Source: a virus. Taken from it: DNA of 64,000 nt. The stretch covers positions 1 to 64,000 of the IMG/VR virus record IMGVR_UViG_3300030117_007673; one strand, written 5' to 3'. Of the stretch, positions 26,301 to 35,887 are shown piece after piece. The notes under the pieces are model-generated. The model searched no databases, had not been told where the DNA came from, and was given only the letters and a program-made list of their open reading frames with translations. The position numbers were made by a program, and so were the translations under genes. Every line of letters begins with the position of its first letter. Within the stretch, counting starts at the first letter, position 1.

Positions 26301-29300
26301 TTCAGAAAGATATGGATGGTTGGGTCAGATATTAAAGAATCAACACACAGGACGTGGTTACGGATTTACTGCTAACAAGAGAACTGAAGTCATAGACAGG
26401 AACTATCTGCCGTCCGCAAAAAGTAAGTTACCAGAAGTTCTAAACAGTTCGGATATGACGTCTGTTAGGACTCAAGACGATATCAATTTCACAAGAGAGA
26501 CCAGACCGACAACTTACTTTATTTCAATTGAAAAAAGTATGTATCAGACAATTTCTGAAGAAATGATTAATTTCTTTGGAAGCGTAAAAGACTTCAATAC
26601 TTTAATTGGAGCACCTGTCAATAGATACAGGATGTCTTATAAAAGCTTAGACAAACTTAGGAATCTATTTTTTGAAAGAGTTAAGAACACTCCAGATCTT
26701 GAAAGATATGTTGAATTTTACAAATGGGTTGACCATTCTATAGACAGAATGATAGAGCAGTTAATTCCTGCGTCCGCTGCGACATCTGCCGGAATTAGAA
26801 CAATTGTGGAAGATCATATATTATCTAGAAGTAAATATCGTTCAAAAGCTACGGCTATTGAGCAAAAATTTGACGACCCGGAAGGCAGCTTATTTGGACT
26901 TGGCGAATTATCTTATAATTGGAAGTTCGGACATGCTCCAATTAATGATTTTATAGGAACTGGTGGCATCACGTATGATGTTTCTATAAATTACCTCCTT
27001 AATGAAAATTTTGAAGCCGCAGGGGAACAGGCAGGTGCAAGTGGTAGTCTCCCGCTTGGGTGGACTATTGGTGGCCCCACAACTGCTACTCATCCTGCAG
27101 GGTGGAGAACGATAAAGGGTCCAACACCTTCTCACCCTCAAACAGGCCCGACCGGATCATTCGATCAAGATCACTATATGTACGCGGAAACTTCGGCTCC
27201 CAATAATCCAGCAAAGGTCTTTGCATTACAAACTCCGTCAATTAATGAGCGTCAAGACATGGCTTCCGGCTCGAAAGGAGTTGGCGATTTCGGAGCTAGT
27301 TTTTACTACCATATGCATGGTGCAGATATAGGTATATTAAAGGTTCAAGCCATTGAAGTGGGGACGCCTTGGGTTAGTAGTTCTGATGTGCAGGTTGTTT
27401 GGGACGTTGGAGGGGCACATCAAACCTCGTCAAGACAATTGTTGGGACAACAACAGACGCATGCTTCTGCTGATTGGAGAAAGGCTTATATCGATCTAAG
27501 AGAATGGCAAAGCAGAACATTCAAACTTCAATTTCATTATACTGCAGGTGGTACATATCGTGGTGATGTGGCTATCGATTTGGTACAAATATCTGGAACA
27601 AATGACGATATTAGCGCGGAAACAGGAGTAACTAAAACCCCTGTTAGAGGTGACGATAATTGTCTTTGGTGGGATAAGCGAGCCGAAAGAAAGAGCGCAG
27701 CCTTTATAACTAAACATAGCGAATTCAGAGAAACTGTTAGAAGAATTAAGAACACTCAAGTAAGTGGAACAAGCTTTAGTGCTAGACACTTGTCACGACC
27801 ATATAGATTTAATGCTGACTTGCGAAAACCTTACACTCAAGGTGTGAATTTTGAAAACAAGAAGACAGATTTCGTAAAAGCCGCCCTTGCAGAAGTTAGT
27901 AGTTTAACAAGTAGTAATTACCTTTTTGTTAAAATGCTTAAAAATCCTGCGTGCAATGACGTTTATAATCCTAACAAGAAGACAAAAATTGCAACAAAAA
28001 TAACAAATGTGTCAGCAAAAGGGGATCTTCTGCTTCCGTTTGGATTATATGAAACCGACGTTAAAACTGGCTATAACCTATCGATAAAGAACAAATTATC
28101 TGGCAACTTGTCTTGGAATGCTGATGTGGGTGAGATGACTTGGGCCGAACAACCACCAGAACGGGCTAACGTCGATGTCACAAATCTTCACCATGATACA
28201 TATAGTAGCAACGGTGCAACTCTACAAGGTCCGTTTGCTGAAAAATATGTAGGCGGCATGGCCCATCGTCACACAGAATTAAATATTGGTGCTGTAGACA
28301 CCCAAGACAGCAGAGCAGAAGGGTTTTTAGTTGAATTTGCTTCCGGTAGTATTCGAATTGGTTCGCCAATGATCGATCTTAAAAGGCCACGATCACTTGT
28401 TTATAGAGATGAGGTGGCAAAACGGCCTGTCAATATTAAGAATATAAAACAAAAGATCACGCTGGACTCAAACCTTAATACAAAAAACGCTACAAAAATT
28501 GGCAACTACGAAAAAGATTATCAGATTGTGCAAACATCTGGTAGAACGTCGAACAGTAAATGGTTCGCACAAAATAATGGTGCTGTTTCATCTTCTGTTG
28601 CTTCAACGTATATATCAGGCGCTTTCCCAGATATGAAGATACTCAACGGAAGCGGAAGCGTAATTGATTTCGCCTTGCCAAACAGAACCAGACATTCGCA
28701 TGTCTTTGTGGAAAGATTCTCTGCACCTGGAGACCCCGCAACGATGGGGAGAGGCTATTTGGATGTCCTTGGGGAAGAATATTCAGTTTATAATGCGATG
28801 CCTTGGAGAAACTTGACAGTGAGAAATCCGTTGACAAGGTTGTTGTCGCAATCTTGTCCTCAGTTTGGAGGCGAATTCAAATCTGCAGCGATTGCGACTG
28901 TAGCAGTGGCTGATGGCGATGCAGCCAGCGGCATGACCGAGAAAGAACATATCACAATTACTGATACAAGTGGGCTAACAAAAAGATATGTCGTCACCGA
29001 CTCCGACAAAGACGGCTCAACGGCCACTGGCACTGTCTTAAATGATGCTGCCAACACAGACACTGGTGCCGGCACAGCTGGCGCAGCCGAAGATGGCGGA
29101 ATCGCTGTAAGTATTGACTTAACTGGGACTCCCGCTACTCAAAATACATTCTTGGTACAACTTAAAGCTGCAATAGAACACGCCAATGGTCACAATGGTT
29201 CGATCACAGTATCTTCAGTGCCAGGTTCTGCTGATGGCGCTCAACTAATTACGCTAACACAAGCTATCGCAGGTAACAACGGCAATACTGAAATTACCAC

Positions 29301-32300
29301 TGATATATCTCAGCTCACTGTATCTCCCAAGAGCCTCTCTACAAATGGTTTTTCTGGCGGCCATACCGGCCCACACAATGCAGGTACGACGGGCCGCGCG
29401 TCATATCACAAAGTACACAGAAACACAAGATACAGAATTGAACATTCTGCGTCGTTGCCAATCAGAGTGGAATCTTTCTCAGCGTCTGTGGGTCATAAAA
29501 CTGGCTCAGTTAACGACAATGCCTTCATAACCCGTCCAATTCCGCAAAGTGATTTGCAATATGCTTGGATTACATCTTCAGCCATGTATGTGACCGGTGC
29601 CTTTGCTGTGCCGGTCGCTGTCGGCCATTATAATACTAATTATAGTCAGGCTTCCGCAGGAAACCCCCATATGATTCGTACAAATGGCACTTCAAAGGTA
29701 CCATTTGGATATCAGCAGCCAGACCACTCGCTCGCTAGCAAGGCTTCAACTGATATTGTATTTCTTAGTCAAAGCGCAATGGGTAGTGGACAATATGCGG
29801 ACTGCGGAGGGGATGTTAATGAAAAACATCATCGTGCTTACCCGTATGCTTCAGACGAAAGCCTTGTTTGGTCGAACCGTCGATTCATTCCAGTAGATTT
29901 TGCTAATCTTAATTTTAATATATATGAGCCGGTAACATCAAGTCAAAACTTGTTGGGATATGAATCCCATGATATCCACTTTGTCGCCGCTGATACAGGG
30001 TGCGGTGGCCATTATCATGATTTTAATTACAAGGGTAGTTTAGCAAGCTTTGCAAACATACACGCTACGAGTCACCCTGGAACGTGGGCATATGCAGGTG
30101 CAGCCCGGGCAAACCAACAGTTAAAACGATTTTCTGCTACTTTCTTAAATTCAATTCTTCTAAATCGTAATGGTCCTTATGGCTGGCCTATTTTCAAGCA
30201 AATACAAGGTGGAAGGCACCCTGTTATTCGAGAGCATAATAAGACTAACACTTTTTCATATTTGCATCCGCAAGAAAATTTTGAAATTGCTCAGAACAGA
30301 ACAGATCCTGTCAGTTATAAAGAACAATTGCTTCCAAAAAATCAAGTTGTTGTACCTGTTACAAACAGATATAGACCAATTGAACAAGACGTATATGCGA
30401 CCACAAGAATGTCAACAGGACCTGCCGGTATCCCAGGGAAAAGCGATAACAATATTACTGTATTAAGATACACCCATGGTAATAATATGAATTATTTCCC
30501 ATCGTTAAAAAACGCTCCTGTAAGCGATTTGGATATGGCTTTTGGATTGGTTAAAAATGAAAAAACTCTTTATGATCATATAAAGAAGCAGATTAAAAAG
30601 CCTGCACCTTCTTTAATTTTAAATTCTATAAAGTATAAAGAAGTTGTTTTTCCTAGAGAAGAGAATACATATCGCAAAAGAAATAGAGGAAGAACGGATT
30701 ACGCTGAAGTTGCGGGGTATGAGTACAAAGGATTTGATCATGCTACGGCTTCAAATAGGTTCTGGAGAGATGAAAGATCAGACAGATTGAGAACAATGGG
30801 TCAAGCGAGAAATTCGATGGGGTACACAATTCTCTCGTCTTCCCATGATATGACCCCTAACAGTAGTGGGGATCCAAATCAGGCGATTCTAACCGGTTCT
30901 TGGTTCCGCTATGGGCTAAGTTCTTGGCCACTAGATTCGCAAATATCCTCTTTGTCTGGAGCTGCTAGCGCTTCGCAGACTGGAGAGTTGTTGGTTTGGC
31001 CTGGAAATACATTTAATAGAATTATGCATGGAAGAGGAACCAGGCAAAAAGAGCCTCCTTTTGTACCACACACTGCTTCACAAGCATTTTGCTATTATCA
31101 GCATTACGGATTGCATAATGTTGGAAAAATTGACACCGTTTCAATTGCTCCATATTATTATCAAACTTTGGCCACTCCTCCTCATACTGTAGGGGCTCAC
31201 TTTATGGGCGCGACCTCTATTAATGCCGGCGAATATTATTACTTATATCATTTTATGCCTAAGTGGAGAGCAGCAGAAATAGCAGGCAAAAATCCTTGGT
31301 ATGATACATATGAAGATTATGCAGATGATGTTAGATCAATCGGTCAAGAATATTCAATAGTTCCAGAGTTTAGAATTTCTCAACATATGGATTATCATTT
31401 GGATAAAGACAATTTCTTTGAAAAAAACAATAAGTTTTTGACATTGCAAGGGGGCGATATCGCTTCTAGCTCACTTACTCCAGCGTCTCCATTTGATCAC
31501 GATTTCTTTAAAGTTTATACACATTCTGATTTTATGAGACATTTTGAAGGCGTAAGAAGTGATTATGGAGAATTTCAAACAATTTCACTTACCTGCAAGG
31601 GCATAAAGAAGCTTCTTCCATATAACGGATTTTATCCAGTTAATAGAAGTGTACAATTAGGTTCTTTGTTCTCTGCTTCTTATTGTACTCCGCAACATGT
31701 TACTTCTTCAAATCCATTTGAATTCAGTCAACCCGAACTCGGGATTACTATCCCATGGGAAGGTCAGCCGAGCATCGCACAGAGAACTCAAACAATGATA
31801 CAACCATTTTTTGCTCCTGGGATTATGTATAACACAATCAAATCTGGAATTGCAGTTGACTGGCCCGCGTATACTGCATCCGCTGATGATTCCGATATAG
31901 ATTTCAACCCTCCAGCTGTATACTTTTATGGTCCGAGCACTACACACTATGCCCATCTCCCAGGTAAAGGTATAGGCGTATCAGGAGTCACTGGTCACAG
32001 TATGAGATTTCCTTTTGATGCTTTGCTAGCACCAGAGGTTTATTTTCCAAAGATTGAGAAGGATGGGCAAATTATTAAAAAAGGTAGATTACTAGGTGTT
32101 AACTTGCCAGTAGCTACTTCGATGTCTGGGGCAGCGGCAACGTCTAATTATCCTTACGTCTTGTCGCTGAACGACAACGCAATATGGCTAGGCAACAGCC
32201 CAAAACCGCAATATAGTCTTGCTATGCACAATTTCTTAGCTGAAGTTCCAAGATTCTTTTTGCAAGATGAGAGGTTAACTAGTTTTGTTTCCGACAAAGG

Positions 32301-34803
32301 GCCTTTCTCTTTAGCGGCAGGGACAAGCTATTATATGGATGTTGTCCTTAGTAAAAATAAAGAAATGATTATGTATGAAGGGCCACAGTGGGAATTCAAC
32401 GCCCCGGTCCAGGAATCTTCAGCTTCGATCATACTTGACTCCTTCGGGGGCGACGCTGCGTCCGCGCGCGCGACTCTGGACACAGACACCATAACAATTG
32501 TTGACAATGCGGGCACTTCAAAGGTTTATATTTTTGACGACGATAACGACGGCTCAACGGGTACCACAGATGGTTCTGGGAATGTTCGAATACAAATAAA
32601 TGGTCTGACAAGTTCCTGCGATGTAGCTATACAAGTACAGGCAGCCATTGAACACTCAAACGGTCATAATGGTTCGATCATTGTGCGCCGTGACGGAACC
32701 AACGCACGCGCAATTGCTTTGAGACAAAAATCTACTATCGTCGCTGCCACGGCTATTACCTATACAGCGAATGGCACCGGCGGCACCCCATACGATCTGA
32801 TCCACCAGTTTGCCAATTATAAAGGCGATAACCCTTCCGGGATCGCCTCACCAGGCAAATATTCTGGTTTCGGAGATAAGGATAGAGGCAATATGTTCAC
32901 TGGAAGCGCAAGAGGCATACATTATGGCCCGGCATGTGACGTCACTCAGTCAGCGCACACCGAAACCACCATACATATGAATAATGAGTTAGGCGTAGTA
33001 AACTGCAGAGATCCAGCCTATGCTCCTTACACTCCTCCATATTTTTATGGCGAATCAGTTGCTAGATTTAAGTTTACTCCTGAACAACATAGGCCAGGAT
33101 TGAGCGAAGGCGACATAGCAACTTTTTCAGTTGAGGAAATTATAAGAGGGGTCGAGATAGAAATGGAACAGGCTACTTCCGGCTTTAATCCCAATCTCTC
33201 TGCCAGCTTCAGAAATGCTTGGACAGTTCCACAAGAAGCGTCACTTTCACGCGATAGTCAAATGACAATTGATGCGTCAATTAATTTATTTGGCAGAGCT
33301 AGGCTTAAAGAGGTTGATTACAGAACTCCACTGGGCGTTTCTCGTCAACTTGGAGATACAGGTAAATCTTCTAGAGCATTTTTTGAGCCCATATCCGCAA
33401 AAGATCCTGAAAATCCTGACGCGTTTACTTCATGGGTTATTGGTCCGCATTTTGAAACTCCAATATTAAATTTTTCTGGTAATGCTGAAGGTTATCATAC
33501 TCGCGGAATGTGGTTTGGATATGGAGATGTACCAAAAGGAGAGGACGGAATATTCTTACAAATAAGAGAAAGTTTTCCTGAACTTATTGGTGGCAGCCTG
33601 GGTGTAGCAAATAGAGATGCTCGACTTAACGATACGACCTCTCAAAGATTAACAGGTTCTCTGAAAGAGATTCTTGGATTTGGAAAGTCTAGAACTAGTC
33701 CCACAAAGAAGCTTGGTAGAATTGCTGCACATAAAGAAATTTCGGAAGCGGTTGTTGCAATTCCTATATATAGGCGAGCCGGCCTAGACCAGTTTGTAAA
33801 CATCAGACAGGAAGAAATTGATAAAGCTTTGGGAATCATACCCGGAGAAACTGGTGTTTCAATACAAAATATGGTTGACACAATGAGGGAGTATGTCATA
33901 CCGCCACAACACAATTTCTTGATAAATGATCAAGTTGACCCATTCGTGATGTATATCTTTGAATTTAAACATACGTTGGATAAAGATGATTTGAAAGATA
34001 TTTGGCAAAATCTTATGCCAAAAATTGCCATGGCAGCAGAAAAAGATGAGGTTACTTTAACTCACGATCTCGGGCCTAATGAATTTTTCGGTTCTCGCCC
34101 AGATGTTGAGCCAGGAGACCCTGTTGTTCCAGAGAATTTGAGATGGGTGGTTTATAAAGTTAAGAAAAAAGCAAGTAATAACTATTATAACGTAACACTA
34201 GACAACAGAGACGATAAAAGATTCCAATTTGAATTCGCGGTTGATAGTGATACCAGACAGTTACCATACAGTTACAACTGGCCATACGACTTCTTTTCTC
34301 TAGTAGAGCTTGCAAAGATTGAAGCCGAGGTAGAAGTCAGGCGAGAAAAAGAAGTTGTTGGAGGGAATTCTGTGCTTAAAATCGATGGTACCACAGAAGA
34401 TCGCTACAACCCAGGGAGAGATTCTATGGATTCTGAGGTAATATCAGAAGATGAAGAAGTTGATGAGCTGCCACGGAAAATGGCGATAGCTGACGACGCT
34501 CCCGAACCCTCAATGCGGCAAACAGAAAGTTCTTCTGAGTCACCAAGGCGAGAAATACGAACTAGTAATTTGCTCACAACGAGGACAACAGAGGAAACAA
34601 CGGAAGAGGCTACAACAATGCAAACTCCTCCAAGAACTCAGACAAGGGGAGGGACTCAGATAAGAAGTGATCGAAGGGCTACAAGAGGCGGTGGCGGCAA
34701 TGGCGGCACAACAACTCGCAACCGCGATGTCCGTGGCGGCGGCGGAGGTGGTCGTGGCGGCGGCGGAGGCGGCGGTGGTGGTGGCGGTCGCGGTGGATAT
34801 TAA
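23368..34803 (+). CDS. Giant (3811-residue) tail/baseplate structural protein with LamG-like and repeated inserted domains
   Basis: One 11.4 kb open frame. Residues about 180-430 form a LamG/concanavalin-like beta sandwich (NTVEFWLHKSAF ... SNWHHYAFVFENTG ... LDEFRFWKVARTPQEV). A second sandwich-like region follows near 720-930. Two related domains lie at about 1838-1990 and 3017-3147 and share DDDxDGSTxT-like and AAIEHxNGHNGSI segments. The middle has many aromatic and His residues. The tail end (about 3700-3811) is disordered, rich in Ser, Thr and Arg, and ends in a run of Gly with a few Arg. The place after gp6-like and the size suggest a long baseplate-attached adhesin or gp7/gp10-type wedge. 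Carbohydrate binding is plausible for the LamG-like part. Confidence 0.6.
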   Translation: MSIKDLFNKEPWPRILSSDSIKNVGKDVESERYIQAHIVDKDQFVPFVDFEEPENFAKFGLASEYYEQSIKRIYQTYPYDGSLYEKLLWHNSSSYLDKFIFEHKYPKTTGYVNLSVAGWTKTILDTETGYGAPASASHEYILFKGGPNTGSAGLSLHEMFPSNDGDANVFNVGQNRESNLTIDGNEGNTVEFWLHKSAFDNSRTYKEVIVDVMHTGTSASPVSKNTSAYSRLRIELSGHSHGSAAKSPFYVTYVSGAGGFGCTNIGQNITTSSIADSNWHHYAFVFENTGSNVQAKLYIDGRCNDSIISGSTVDYLSGAMVGTIGALVDSPKYYAADNSSDTSEVSIYSGNAIKRGWGKLSASLDEFRFWKVARTPQEVGRHWRTHIGGGTNTDLANTHLGVYYKFNEGTTGVASTDSKVLDYSGRVTNGNWIGYPGSSARHSGSAVTIAGHGQEEKDPIIYSSHTDVAQLLDDLKIKGKEHDYRNNSAIYNSIPQWITTEDENGGLKNLTQILASYFDTLSLQISALPKIKNASYVLDGYASGSVSGSSKPLPFAERLLQNSGFLTSEIFAGAPVISKVLSRGEDKYYEEKLHDVKNLIYQNIYNNLTYIYKSKGTEKSLRNFIRCFGIDDELIKINVYGDNTTYDFTDNYRYTVTKKKYANFFHTSSMDATVYQMSSSTNADSVSYISGTLGTAELEGKLSRGFAHTMEAEVIFPKKINNLESSNFFNSSFNEASLFGIRQAQVDKNATQYAQGGNTTWKSPDNASIQVLAVRDKERSSAAYFKLTSSVFTLNISSSTFNDVYDDQKWNFALKILPGGSGSANLTSGSIHKDAKVELIGVHATSDQVYKKFNVSSSISTTDYEKFANSAKRVYVGASRTNFTGALETPSDVKVSSVKYWLYDVPGSTIEAHARDASNFGINEPYQHAYLFQNDVKGQYIPKMETLLLHWDFETVTGSDSNGQFVVEDVSSGSIKTASERYGWLGQILKNQHTGRGYGFTANKRTEVIDRNYLPSAKSKLPEVLNSSDMTSVRTQDDINFTRETRPTTYFISIEKSMYQTISEEMINFFGSVKDFNTLIGAPVNRYRMSYKSLDKLRNLFFERVKNTPDLERYVEFYKWVDHSIDRMIEQLIPASAATSAGIRTIVEDHILSRSKYRSKATAIEQKFDDPEGSLFGLGELSYNWKFGHAPINDFIGTGGITYDVSINYLLNENFEAAGEQAGASGSLPLGWTIGGPTTATHPAGWRTIKGPTPSHPQTGPTGSFDQDHYMYAETSAPNNPAKVFALQTPSINERQDMASGSKGVGDFGASFYYHMHGADIGILKVQAIEVGTPWVSSSDVQVVWDVGGAHQTSSRQLLGQQQTHASADWRKAYIDLREWQSRTFKLQFHYTAGGTYRGDVAIDLVQISGTNDDISAETGVTKTPVRGDDNCLWWDKRAERKSAAFITKHSEFRETVRRIKNTQVSGTSFSARHLSRPYRFNADLRKPYTQGVNFENKKTDFVKAALAEVSSLTSSNYLFVKMLKNPACNDVYNPNKKTKIATKITNVSAKGDLLLPFGLYETDVKTGYNLSIKNKLSGNLSWNADVGEMTWAEQPPERANVDVTNLHHDTYSSNGATLQGPFAEKYVGGMAHRHTELNIGAVDTQDSRAEGFLVEFASGSIRIGSPMIDLKRPRSLVYRDEVAKRPVNIKNIKQKITLDSNLNTKNATKIGNYEKDYQIVQTSGRTSNSKWFAQNNGAVSSSVASTYISGAFPDMKILNGSGSVIDFALPNRTRHSHVFVERFSAPGDPATMGRGYLDVLGEEYSVYNAMPWRNLTVRNPLTRLLSQSCPQFGGEFKSAAIATVAVADGDAASGMTEKEHITITDTSGLTKRYVVTDSDKDGSTATGTVLNDAANTDTGAGTAGAAEDGGIAVSIDLTGTPATQNTFLVQLKAAIEHANGHNGSITVSSVPGSADGAQLITLTQAIAGNNGNTEITTDISQLTVSPKSLSTNGFSGGHTGPHNAGTTGRASYHKVHRNTRYRIEHSASLPIRVESFSASVGHKTGSVNDNAFITRPIPQSDLQYAWITSSAMYVTGAFAVPVAVGHYNTNYSQASAGNPHMIRTNGTSKVPFGYQQPDHSLASKASTDIVFLSQSAMGSGQYADCGGDVNEKHHRAYPYASDESLVWSNRRFIPVDFANLNFNIYEPVTSSQNLLGYESHDIHFVAADTGCGGHYHDFNYKGSLASFANIHATSHPGTWAYAGAARANQQLKRFSATFLNSILLNRNGPYGWPIFKQIQGGRHPVIREHNKTNTFSYLHPQENFEIAQNRTDPVSYKEQLLPKNQVVVPVTNRYRPIEQDVYATTRMSTGPAGIPGKSDNNITVLRYTHGNNMNYFPSLKNAPVSDLDMAFGLVKNEKTLYDHIKKQIKKPAPSLILNSIKYKEVVFPREENTYRKRNRGRTDYAEVAGYEYKGFDHATASNRFWRDERSDRLRTMGQARNSMGYTILSSSHDMTPNSSGDPNQAILTGSWFRYGLSSWPLDSQISSLSGAASASQTGELLVWPGNTFNRIMHGRGTRQKEPPFVPHTASQAFCYYQHYGLHNVGKIDTVSIAPYYYQTLATPPHTVGAHFMGATSINAGEYYYLYHFMPKWRAAEIAGKNPWYDTYEDYADDVRSIGQEYSIVPEFRISQHMDYHLDKDNFFEKNNKFLTLQGGDIASSSLTPASPFDHDFFKVYTHSDFMRHFEGVRSDYGEFQTISLTCKGIKKLLPYNGFYPVNRSVQLGSLFSASYCTPQHVTSSNPFEFSQPELGITIPWEGQPSIAQRTQTMIQPFFAPGIMYNTIKSGIAVDWPAYTASADDSDIDFNPPAVYFYGPSTTHYAHLPGKGIGVSGVTGHSMRFPFDALLAPEVYFPKIEKDGQIIKKGRLLGVNLPVATSMSGAAATSNYPYVLSLNDNAIWLGNSPKPQYSLAMHNFLAEVPRFFLQDERLTSFVSDKGPFSLAAGTSYYMDVVLSKNKEMIMYEGPQWEFNAPVQESSASIILDSFGGDAASARATLDTDTITIVDNAGTSKVYIFDDDNDGSTGTTDGSGNVRIQINGLTSSCDVAIQVQAAIEHSNGHNGSIIVRRDGTNARAIALRQKSTIVAATAITYTANGTGGTPYDLIHQFANYKGDNPSGIASPGKYSGFGDKDRGNMFTGSARGIHYGPACDVTQSAHTETTIHMNNELGVVNCRDPAYAPYTPPYFYGESVARFKFTPEQHRPGLSEGDIATFSVEEIIRGVEIEMEQATSGFNPNLSASFRNAWTVPQEASLSRDSQMTIDASINLFGRARLKEVDYRTPLGVSRQLGDTGKSSRAFFEPISAKDPENPDAFTSWVIGPHFETPILNFSGNAEGYHTRGMWFGYGDVPKGEDGIFLQIRESFPELIGGSLGVANRDARLNDTTSQRLTGSLKEILGFGKSRTSPTKKLGRIAAHKEISEAVVAIPIYRRAGLDQFVNIRQEEIDKALGIIPGETGVSIQNMVDTMREYVIPPQHNFLINDQVDPFVMYIFEFKHTLDKDDLKDIWQNLMPKIAMAAEKDEVTLTHDLGPNEFFGSRPDVEPGDPVVPENLRWVVYKVKKKASNNYYNVTLDNRDDKRFQFEFAVDSDTRQLPYSYNWPYDFFSLVELAKIEAEVEVRREKEVVGGNSVLKIDGTTEDRYNPGRDSMDSEVISEDEEVDELPRKMAIADDAPEPSMRQTESSSESPRREIRTSNLLTTRTTEETTEEATTMQTPPRTQTRGGTQIRSDRRATRGGGGNGGTTTRNRDVRGGGGGGRGGGGGGGGGGGRGGY
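28881..29340 (+). repeat. Inserted beta domain, copy 1, within the giant structural gene
   Basis: This in-frame segment encodes about 150 residues, including ITITDTSGLTKRYVVTDSD, a DGSTATG-like turn and AAIEHANGHNGSITV. The same plan is found again at 32418-32810. Flanking sequence reads on as ordinary structural protein, so the domain appears inserted into it. The segment is visibly richer in G and C than its surroundings. Exact edges are estimated by eye. Confidence 0.55.
32418..32810 (+). repeat. Inserted beta domain, copy 2, within the giant structural gene
   Basis: This segment encodes about 130 residues with TITIVDNAGTSKVYIFDDDND, a GSTGTTDGSGNV turn and AAIEHSNGHNGSIIV. It is related to copy 1 at 28881-29340 but clearly diverged. 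It is GC-rich relative to neighbours (for example GCGTCCGCGCGCGCGACTC), which supports separate acquisition of the module. Boundaries are estimated. Confidence 0.55.
34686..34800 (+). repeat. Poly-glycine, Arg-dotted low-complexity tail
   Basis: The last 38 codons of the giant gene are almost all GGC, GGA, GGT or GGG, interrupted by Arg and a short TTTRNRD break, and end in RGGY. Codon choice for Gly is mixed, so this is maintained at protein level and not a simple DNA slippage run. Poly-Gly stretches occur in phage adhesins with polyglycine helices and in RGG-type disordered tails. Which applies here cannot be decided. Confidence 0.7.
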
Positions 34804-34822
34804 AGTATAAGGAACTGATAAA

Positions 34823-35887
34823 TTGGAATTTTTTGATAAAAAAGAAGAAGTTTTAGATATTCAGCTTACTCAATATGGTAAGCATCTATTGTCTTTAGGC
34901 AAATTTAAACCGACTCAGTATGCCTTTTTTGATAACGACATCATATATGATTTTGCGTATGCTAGCGGAAGCGAACAACAAAATAAAGCAGAAGAAAGAA
35001 TAAAGGAAGTTCCTAGAACAAAAACACAATATGTCTTCAGCGGAATAGAAACAGAAGTAAAAAAGATTAATCAAAGGGTTAGGCATGGCTCAATATACGG
35101 AGATACAGATTTAAAAACTCCAGGAGTTCAATTAGGACAAGTTGCGACAGCTGATCTCGCACCACCGGGTTCTGACTCAATTCAACCTGGCCCTGAAAAA
35201 AATTATAGTTTAATGCTCCCAATGGGAAATTCTTCGTTATCTAGTAGATATGCTCCAGCTTGGGATATGAAGTTTCTCCATAATTCAGCCTCTGTTTTTA
35301 CCGACTTCATTACAGGATCTCACTTCAAGCTTGTTAAGATTCCTCAAGGAGAGGTGCAAGTAACCTATAAGACGTACATCACCAAAGTTGATGAGTTTGG
35401 TACACCATCTCCAAATTATCTACTAGGCGATCCGGATCCTGGCGGTGTTGAAATTGGTGATGGCATTTCTGAGATAGCATTTCTTAGAAAATATGGAGAT
35501 GATACAACAATTCAAGTTGAAGAAGATTATATATTTTTAGATATTCTCGAGGAAAATGTAGAATTTAAGAAAGAAAATTTCGATATTGAGGTATTTTTGG
35601 TGGACGAACATGCAAATGAGACACAATTACAATTTGTTAGACCTGGCTCAGATTTAGACTCTTTAGATGAAGATGACAGAGGAAAATATGTAGAATGGTG
35701 GTTTGATATATTTGTTGACAACGAGATTGAACCAGACGTCTTCTGCAAAACCAGACAGGAAGATCGACGTAAAAATATATTTGCAGATCAATTTAGTTCT
35801 TTTGACTGTGAAGATCGACAAGAACTTGTCTCAGAGAATATTTATGAAGTAGAGTTAACAGACGAAGACTTCGAGGAGCCTTGTTAA
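34823..35887 (+). CDS. Virion structural protein with LTxxGxxxLxxGxFK N-terminal domain
   Basis: A 354-residue protein read from TTG (34823) preceded by TAAGGA. The N-terminus, EFFDKKEEVLDIQLTQYGKHLLSLGKFKPTQYAFFDNDIIYDFAY, shares its plan (LDxxLTxxGxxxLxxGxFKxxxFAxxDDxI) with the 44322 gene and is typical of tail proteins of aquatic T4-like phages. The remainder is acidic and lacks a named domain. It overlaps the next gene by a single base (TAATG). Function is probably structural, in the tail or baseplate periphery. Confidence 0.6.
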   Translation: MEFFDKKEEVLDIQLTQYGKHLLSLGKFKPTQYAFFDNDIIYDFAYASGSEQQNKAEERIKEVPRTKTQYVFSGIETEVKKINQRVRHGSIYGDTDLKTPGVQLGQVATADLAPPGSDSIQPGPEKNYSLMLPMGNSSLSSRYAPAWDMKFLHNSASVFTDFITGSHFKLVKIPQGEVQVTYKTYITKVDEFGTPSPNYLLGDPDPGGVEIGDGISEIAFLRKYGDDTTIQVEEDYIFLDILEENVEFKKENFDIEVFLVDEHANETQLQFVRPGSDLDSLDEDDRGKYVEWWFDIFVDNEIEPDVFCKTRQEDRRKNIFADQFSSFDCEDRQELVSENIYEVELTDEDFEEPC

